A stretch of 64,000 bases of DNA from JAVJRN01 sp047635055 (GTDB lineage: Bacteria; Bacteroidota; Bacteroidia; Cytophagales; Cyclobacteriaceae). Shown here one piece after another: positions 9,701 through 18,700 of this stretch (position 1 is its first letter; the number at the start of each line of letters is the position of its first letter). The notes below the pieces were generated by a model. It was not told where the DNA came from. It saw nothing but the letters and a program-made list of their open reading frames with translations, and made no database searches. The translations under genes were made by a program, and so were the position numbers. Where the stretch lies: positions 1 through 64,000 of the forward strand of contig JBLIIJ010000008.1 in assembly GCA_047635055.1 (NCBI GenBank), in the 5' to 3' direction.

Positions 9701-12700
9701 AGGATCTTTTAATTGGAGCGAATGCTGGTGCAGGTAATGCGAATCCAAATTCACTATTTAGCGGTAGTCTAGATGATATTCAATTTTGGTCAAGATTACT
9801 TACCGCAAAGGAAGTAGGCGATGTGTATAATAATGGTGTAGCGTCTGTTTCAATTGTAGGATCAACATTGTCCACAAATATAGACTTGGAGTTGCAAGGT
9901 TCATTAGGACAGACATTCTCTGCTTGGAGTACAGTTATTGATGTGCTTGAACCAGGCCCAGTGAATTTTTACTATAACGGGACTAGTGAAAGTATATATG
10001 GTGATTCTGATTTGGATGGGCTACTCGAAGTGGGAGGGACAGATATTTCGATATCTAAAGCAGGGCAGTATTACGTTTCTGTTCGGCCTTCAACAAATGA
10101 ATATGTTATCTCGGAGATTACTTCTGTTGGGGTTTTAGGTGATGCCATCGGTGGGTCTGATGTAGATGATACAAATTTGATACATTTGGGTAGTGGTGTC
10201 TATTTAATAGAGTCTATTAATTTATCCGATGGAGAAATTAAGTTCCGAGCCAATGATACTTGGGACGTCAACTGGGGTGATGATGATCCAAATGGTATTG
10301 TCTCTGCGCAGCTTTTAGCAACTTTCGAGGAAGAATCCCCCGCTTTTGTGTCGTTTGGAGGGAATCAAACACAGGTAATTTCCAACCCTGATGCCTCAGG
10401 CATTAATACTTCAGGTAGTGTTGTAGAGACGGTAAGAGGGAGTGAGTTATTCGGAGGTACATTTTTTGATGTTGAAGAGAAATTAGAACTCACCACAGAA
10501 AGTACTATTACACTCAAGGTGTGGGCTCCAGAAGAGGGCTTTACTTTCCGAATTAAACTTGAAGACAAGTCTAATTCTAATATTTTTCAGGAATTTGATC
10601 TGCCAATACCAGTTTCTCAGGAATGGACAGTCTTGACGTTTTCTTTAAATAATGATGTACTTGGAATGCCTGCTGCTTCTCAAGCATACGATAGGATCGT
10701 ATTTTTCCCGGGTTACGATGCGCCAACGGAAGGCAGTGTATTTTACTTTGATGATGTTATTTTAGGTTACGAAAATGCTACTGTCTTCGGTGGAAATATT
10801 CCAATAACTGAGGGTAAATACGTCATCTTCTTCGACGTGGTGGAAAATGTTTATTCCATTTTTAATTCATCTAAATCCGGGATAAACTTATTAGATCAAG
10901 AAATAATTGCTTCGACTGGGTTATATACTGATTCTGGAGGTGCTGAAAATGATTACACATCTTACGAAGATTACTTAACAACCATTTACCCTGAAATAGG
11001 AGGAGAGGCCATTCAGCTAGAATTCACGGAATTCAATGTGGAGACCAATTATGATTTCCTTTATGTTTTTGATGGTACTGATATTGGCGCACCGCTCATT
11101 GGAGTATACAGTGGAAATATTAATGAGAGTGGATCAAATGTGCCAGATATAATCACAGCTACGAATAACAATGGCGCATTAACCACGAGATTTGTTTCTG
11201 ATCAATTGGTAAATACCTCTGGTTGGCAAGCCAACATTTCTACAGTTTTGCTTCCGGCACCTGAGATTGTTGCGGAGTATTTTTTTAATGACAATGTAGA
11301 AGATAATAGCGGCCTAGGAAATAACGGAGTAAATAATAATGCCGTTTATGTCGAAGGTCGATTGCCAATAGACCTTTATGGTGGAGCGTATTCATTTGAT
11401 GGATCCACGGCTTACTTGGCAGTTCAAGATAGCTGGAGTCTTAGCCGCGCCACAGAGAATGATTTTTCGGTTTCAGGTTGGTTTAAATCAAGTGATAATG
11501 GAATTTTGTTTGATAAATCAGATGGTTTTACAGGATACTTTGGAGCACTCCAATCAACAGGGTCCCTGTTTTTCTATATGGTTGAAGATGGTTTCGGTGT
11601 GGCTTCTGTTGAGACAACCTCTACATGGAATGATGGTAATTGGCATTTTTTCACAATGGAAGCTGATAGAGACACAGGATTGGCTATTTACGTAGACAAT
11701 AATCTTGATGCATCAAGTAATGGAGTATCTGATGCGTTCTCAGTGACAACTTCAGAAGATTTATTAATTGGAGTCGCTGGACAAGCGGGAAATACGAACC
11801 TCAATGGTTTTTTTAGTGGCGAGTTAGATGACTTTAGACTTCATTCAAAAGTACTTACGCCTAGCGAAAAATTCGAATTGTATAATGTCGATAATTGGTT
11901 TGATTCTGTCAACCTTCTTTCCTATTTGAAGTATTCTGGAAATGATCTGGATGAGCAAAGTCCCGGAAATTCGGGAATAACATTTACCGGTACCTTGCAA
12001 TCGGATAGATTTGAAAACGAAAGTAGCGCCCTATTCTTGGACGGCATCTCTCAATATAATGCGCACACTTCAGAAGTTTTCTTACAGGCATCCAAACCTA
12101 GCTTAGATCAGAGTGGGAGTATATCGGTTTGGATAAATCCAGAAAGTAATCCAACGGGAACATACACGATATACCAGTTCGTCAATCCAGGTACTTTTGC
12201 GCGGTTCATGACAGAATTGAATTTAGAATCTGATGGACGATTAGGCGTTACTATGTGGGGTGTTAATAGTTCAAACCTAACAATGCCAAGTAATGCTCAA
12301 ATAAAACTTCAAAGCTGGACGCATGTTGCGGCAACTTGGGATGTCCCTAATGGTGTTTTGGAAGTATATATAAATGGTGTTTTGGATAACAGTGTTGATA
12401 TTTCAACGGTCGTGCCTGTTCCTCTAGAATCTGGGATGAATTTTATTAAGGGTTATAATCTCACGTCATCAGCAAATTATTATCAAGGAGGTCTCGATGA
12501 TATTAAAGTTTTTAAGAATAGATTAAATGGGCAACAAGTCCTTGAAATATTTAACGAGGGCGGCTGGCCATCGCAATTAGTTACAGATATCACCGCTATT
12601 ATTAGTTCTGATACCGACTCCAGAGAGGTCACTCTAAGGCAAGAATCAGAAACAGGCGTATTGAATTGGTCGGAATCTTTATATCTCAATTCAGGTGAAA

Positions 12701-15700
12701 ATTTAATTTTCAGACTGACGTCTAATGGGGAAGAGTTGTTTTATGGTGACATAGATGGGGCTGATAATATTGCTGACATAGATGGATCTCAAATAGTTGT
12801 TGATCAAAGCTCAGATCACTACATAAGATATAATGCATCAACAAATGAGTTCTTGGTTTATCCTATTAGTTCAATTGGCTTTCTAGGTTCCGCCCGAACA
12901 GGGGACGAAACGGGTTGGCAAGGTGATGATGATGATTTTCAAAATGAAGGTGAAGGAAATTATACATTAAGAAATATTTCTCTTTTTGATGGTGCATTTA
13001 AATTCAGAGCCAATAATGACTGGTCGATACTCAATTGGGGCGATGGCGATGCTGATGGAACCATGGAAATAGGAGGTATTGATACGGAAGTTATAGGAGG
13101 ATCTTATGATATCACATTCAATGTTTACGATAGGACCTATTTCGTTACACCTACTTTGAGCAATCCGATAATATCGTTTGCTTCACCGATTTCTAGTACA
13201 GAAATAAAACTTGTATGGGAAAATGCTGAAAACGAAACTGGTTATAATCTCTTTCGAGCACCAGACCTGCTTAACCGATCATTTGAGTTTGTTGCTCAAG
13301 TTGAAGCTGATATCACTGAGTTTACAGATTCAGGTTTAATCCCAAATAATGGATACAGCTATATTATTCAAGTTTTCAACGACCAAATTAGCAATCAATC
13401 AGGAGAAGTTGTTACCTCAACATTCTCAAACAATATTGAAACTAATAATGAAAACATTACCCTCCTTGGAGGTTCAGGCAATGATTTTGGAAGAGATATC
13501 ACTTTTGATGATCAAGGCAACTATTACGTTTTGGGTACATTTAATGGGACAACACAAATAGCAGGAATTGGCATTGGTGCGCTTAACAATGGTCTTTTTG
13601 TGGCAAAGTATAACAGTGCACATGTAGTCCAATGGGTTTATGACGTTGATCCTGCAGCGGGAAGTATCGATGGTGCAGACATTATCGCCAATGCAATAGG
13701 GATTGCTCCAAATGGGGAGATATACATTACAGGTTATTACAGCGGTATTGTCAATAACGTAGCTTCTTATCAAGCAAGTACCAATAATTATGAGAATAAT
13801 TTATTTCTTATTAAATTAAATCAAGAAGGAACATTATTAGATACGCGAATAATTTCAAGTCCTGGTTTTAGTTCGGGATATGACATTGATTTTGATAACG
13901 AGTCCAACGTATATGTATCAGGTATTTACAGTGGAGGCGCTACATTTTCAGGTACTAACTTATCAGGAGGAGGACCGATAGTATTGAAATGGGAGGCTGA
14001 CGGATCCGAAAGCTGGGTGATTGAAGCAACTCAGTCTACGCTTGACTTAATAGGACGCGCTTTCGGTATAGCATATGATAAGACCAATGAAAAATTATAT
14101 GTAACAGGTATTAGTTACGGAGCTACAGACTTTAGCAATAATGGCAGTGGGATTTGGAACGGTAGCGTATTGAATTACGATGCATTTTTAGCAAGCTATA
14201 ATGCTGACGCATCTTTCAATTGGGTATCTGGACTAAATAGTGGTCGTACGGATGTTTCTTACGATGTGACATTGGATCCAGCAAATAACCCGATTATAGC
14301 TGGTTATTTTAATGGTGCTGCTTTAACAATAGGCTCAAAAAGTTACAATAACGAAAGTTTGTCAAATGAAATATTGATTGTTAAATATGATCAATCAGGT
14401 GAAGTGCTCAATAGTGTTGTCGCGACAAGTGGCCTGAGTGAGTACACACTTGGTATGTCTGGAAATGGAACTGATATTTTTATTACGGGATATAAAGATC
14501 CTGTAGCGACTGATTTTGCTGGGCTGATTGTTGAAAATGGTAAGGGTTTCTTAGCAAGTTTCGATGGTAATACGCTGGTGCCTAATTGGGTGGAAGTGGT
14601 TGAAGGAAACTCCATCGGTGTGAGTGTAGCCGCATCTCAAGATTACGTGTATCTAGCTGGAAGAGCGACCAATACGATTAATCTTGCTGGAAATGTCCTG
14701 TCATCGAACAATGAATCTGCGGATGCTATGTTTGGTGTTTTCGATATAAGTAGTGTAAGTACTGCGGGGCTGGTAGGCTATTATACATTTGATAATTCGT
14801 CAACAGAAGATTTTTCAGGAAACGGGAACAATGGTGTAGCTGTCAATAATCCTTTATTCTCAAAAGATAGGTTTGGAAAAAATGGGAGTTCATTTGAGCC
14901 TGAAAACAATCAAGCGTTCATTGAAATACCACATAACGGAGATTTTAATTTTACTTCTGAATTCTCTGTGGCGATGTGGGTGAGATTAAATGACTATTCT
15001 AATGAAGAGAGAGATGTCTTGTTCAAAGATGATGGTTTTGGATTGCTATCTATAAACAGAGACGGGCTTGTGGCCTATGACTGGCAAGACAGCAACAATG
15101 ACAATATTGGTCTACTATCCACGGACTTGGTAGTATCAAGAAATGAATGGACATTCATCACATTGTCTATCGATGGAAATGGCAATGCAAGTATTTTTAT
15201 AGACGGAGTGGCCCAAAAAAATCAATTTCAGCGTAACGCCACTAATATTGGAGCGCCGGCGACAACTTTAAATGTTTCCTTACCCGTGAATGTTGGAAAT
15301 ACTGCTTTCCTGTCTTCGAATGTGTTTAATGATTCTTTCCTAAGTGATGCCAATGGGGATATTGACGATGTTCGTATTTATTCTGGAGCTTCTTTAACCC
15401 AATCTGAAGTAATTGCTATTTATCAAAAAGAAATCCCTGGAGGAGCAAACAGACTGGTGGCACAATATGAATTTACGCTCGGCGACTTAAATGACATATC
15501 TGAAAATTCATTTGACGGGCTATTTAGAGATGTAAACAATAACGCAATTGGCGCACAGTTAACTACTGGTTTAGATGGTGACTCTGATGGTGCGCTTGAT
15601 TTTCAGGATAATGGAGATTATATGGAAGTATTCCATGAGCGTTCTATCAATTTGAGTAAAAATGTAACAGTTAATTTATGGGTTAGGCCCGACGCGGTTT

Positions 15701-18700
15701 CAAATGGTACCGTAGGGGATGTTCTTTTCTCAGATGCAGTAGGTACTAGGCTGATGTATGATCCGCAGAATCGAATATATTATCATTACGAAACTTCAGA
15801 AGGTGCTTTTCCAGAAATAAAGGAGACAGGCAATAGCTTAGAAATAGGAGCTTGGCAAATGATTACTTATTCTATTGATGAAAATGATAATCTAATAATT
15901 TACAAAAATGGGGTAGAGATATTAAGTAGTTTCATTAGTGATCAAGCCTATAAGCTCGCGGCAAACTTTACTGTTGCGCAAAATGATATAGCATCTCCTA
16001 GTGATTTAAGGTATATGGACGGTGCCATCGACAAGGTGTCGGTATATAAGCGAGTGTTATCTCAAGGAGAAATTGCACAAATCTTTAATGAGGATGATAA
16101 AAGGCTTTTAGCTTATTATCCTTTCGATGGAGATGTGCTTGACTATAGTGCTAATGAATATGATGGAACAGCTCAAGATCTTAGTCCTATCAATGATAGG
16201 TTCGGTGACGCGAATGATGCCTATTCCTTCAATGGATCGTCAAGTCAAGTGACCGCTGATCTGCTTAATCACCCGCAAGGCGAAGCTTCATTCACTTACA
16301 TGGCTTGGATCAATCCTGCGGTGAGTTCTCAATCAGCCACAATAATTAGCGTGGGGGAGGATATCGATAATGGAAGGTCAAGTCTTTTTATTAATGGAAA
16401 TGCGCTTGCATATATTGGTAATAGCAATGATGTAACCAGTTCGATTACCATTCCCTCAGATCAATGGTCACATGTAGCCATTGCCAAAACGGGTACAAAC
16501 ATAGATTTCTTTTTGAATGGCAATTTTGTTGAAACACTCACGACTAGCCCAGGACAGAACCTTCAAAGCACATCGGCAACAATAGGGTCGACCTTTGGGA
16601 CACGCGAGTTCTTTAATGGTGGTATAGATGAAGTTAGAATCTTCTCAATATTCCTTACGGGCGATGAAATAATGGCTATCTATAACGCAGAGGCACCTAT
16701 TAGCTCTCTAGTCGCTGATTATCCATTATTTCAAAATGCCAATGATTTTGGTGGTAATGATTATCATGGAACAGAACTAGGAGGGGCGTTTTATAATGAT
16801 GCGCTTGTGATTGGTGATAATGGTAATGACGCGGTGAGTCTTCCAAATGACGTAATGAGTGGTCTGAACGATTTTACAGTTATGACTGCCGTGAAATTTA
16901 ATACCATTCATACTTCGGGCTCAGTTTCAAGTAATACCATAATATCTGGTTCTAATGTGAATACGGATAATGCTTTCGTCTTAGGCTTAGAAACGGGTAA
17001 TCAATGGTTGTTGTCTGTTGATAATAATTTTCAAAGAGTTGCAGCTAATTCCATTGAAGCTGATATGTGGTATCATATCGCTTTTGTACGGAAAGACGCG
17101 GAGATAGCTGTTTTTGTCGCCGGTCAAAATGTTGGTTCTGTATTTGTCAATAATACGCCTGTAGATGTTGGCATAGGAGGCCTGTTTTTAGGCCAAGAGC
17201 AGGATGTCTTTGGTGGAGGATTTCAGCAAGATCAAAGTCTAGCAGGTCAGTTATCAAATCTTAAATTTTTTAGTGAAGCTTTATCCACCTCTCAAATTTT
17301 GGAAATAAGTATTAAAGATACTCCTCAAGATTTGCCACCTTTAGCTCCGTCAAATGTTGTTGCGCAAGTGATTGCTCCTGGTATGGTGAGGGTTAATTGG
17401 TCAGACAATTCAGATAATGAGAGTGGCTTCTACGTAGATTATAACGACGGATCGAGTTTCTTCACTTCGGACAGAACGAATGCGGATGTTACTAGTCTCC
17501 TTATTGAAAACTTGAGTAACGATGTTTCCTATACGTTTGATGTACATGCGTTTAATGCAAATGGCGATGCTCAAGGAGAAAATTCGGCTACTGCCACACC
17601 AGTAGTATTAGGGGATCCTATTTCAGTTAACCCAGGCTTTCCATCACTTGATGATGAAATCACCATTACAGTTACAGTAGCAAATCTTTATCCCGTAGGT
17701 ACATTGGGTACAGCAGATAAGATTTATCTACACTCTGGACTTATTGAACCTGGAAACGAAAACGCTGGTGGTTGGGTAGCTAACGCTGAGTGGGGAGTAG
17801 ATCATGGCGTAGGCTTAATGACCAATAATGGAGATGGGACTTGGAGTATTATAATACCTGATCCGCGATCATACTACCAAGTGGCCGACGATTTTGTTGC
17901 GAGTCAAATCGCGCTTTTATTTAGAAATGCTGATGGAACAGCATCGGGTAATGGTGCCTATAATACTGATATTGGAACCGGAGACATATTCATTGATTTG
18001 TATGATGATGTTTTATACCCGAAACCTGGTTCGGCTGTTGCAACCTTGGATGGAACGAATAACTTGTTCATAAATGATCCATATCCTAATGAAACGTCAT
18101 TGATTGGTAATGCTCAGCTTACTTTGGAAGCGTGGGTCAATACTAATCAACTTCCAGAATCAGATAACTTTTACAACATCTATACACGAGCAACGTCGGT
18201 TGGATTTCCAATAGATTTATATGTTTTGAACCAGAGTGGATCATACTTTATCGTATTTTCTATTGAAAATGAAGATCGCACAGAAACTGGGTTTGTCAGC
18301 ACGCCTATTTCAGCTGAGTTTGTTGGTCAGTGGCATCATATTTCTGCAACCTACGATGGGGTAGAAATGAGATTGTATGTAGATGGATATCTTGTTTCCC
18401 AGACTTCTAGTTCAGTTGTTTTACCTCTCACGACAAATTCAACTTCGGATGACATAATTGTTGGTAACTTAATGAAAGGACAAATTGATGATGTTCGTCT
18501 TTGGTCTTTTGCAAAGTCTTTAGATCAAATTCGTCGAGAAATATCATTTGAGTTAGGCGGGTCGGAGACTAATCTAGCGGCAAATTGGAATTTTAATACG
18601 ATCACTGGATCCGGACCATTTTTTACTCCGGACATTACAGGAAATGGGAATGATCTCCGCTTAAGTACTGATGATATCCTTGGTAATCCTGATCTATCAG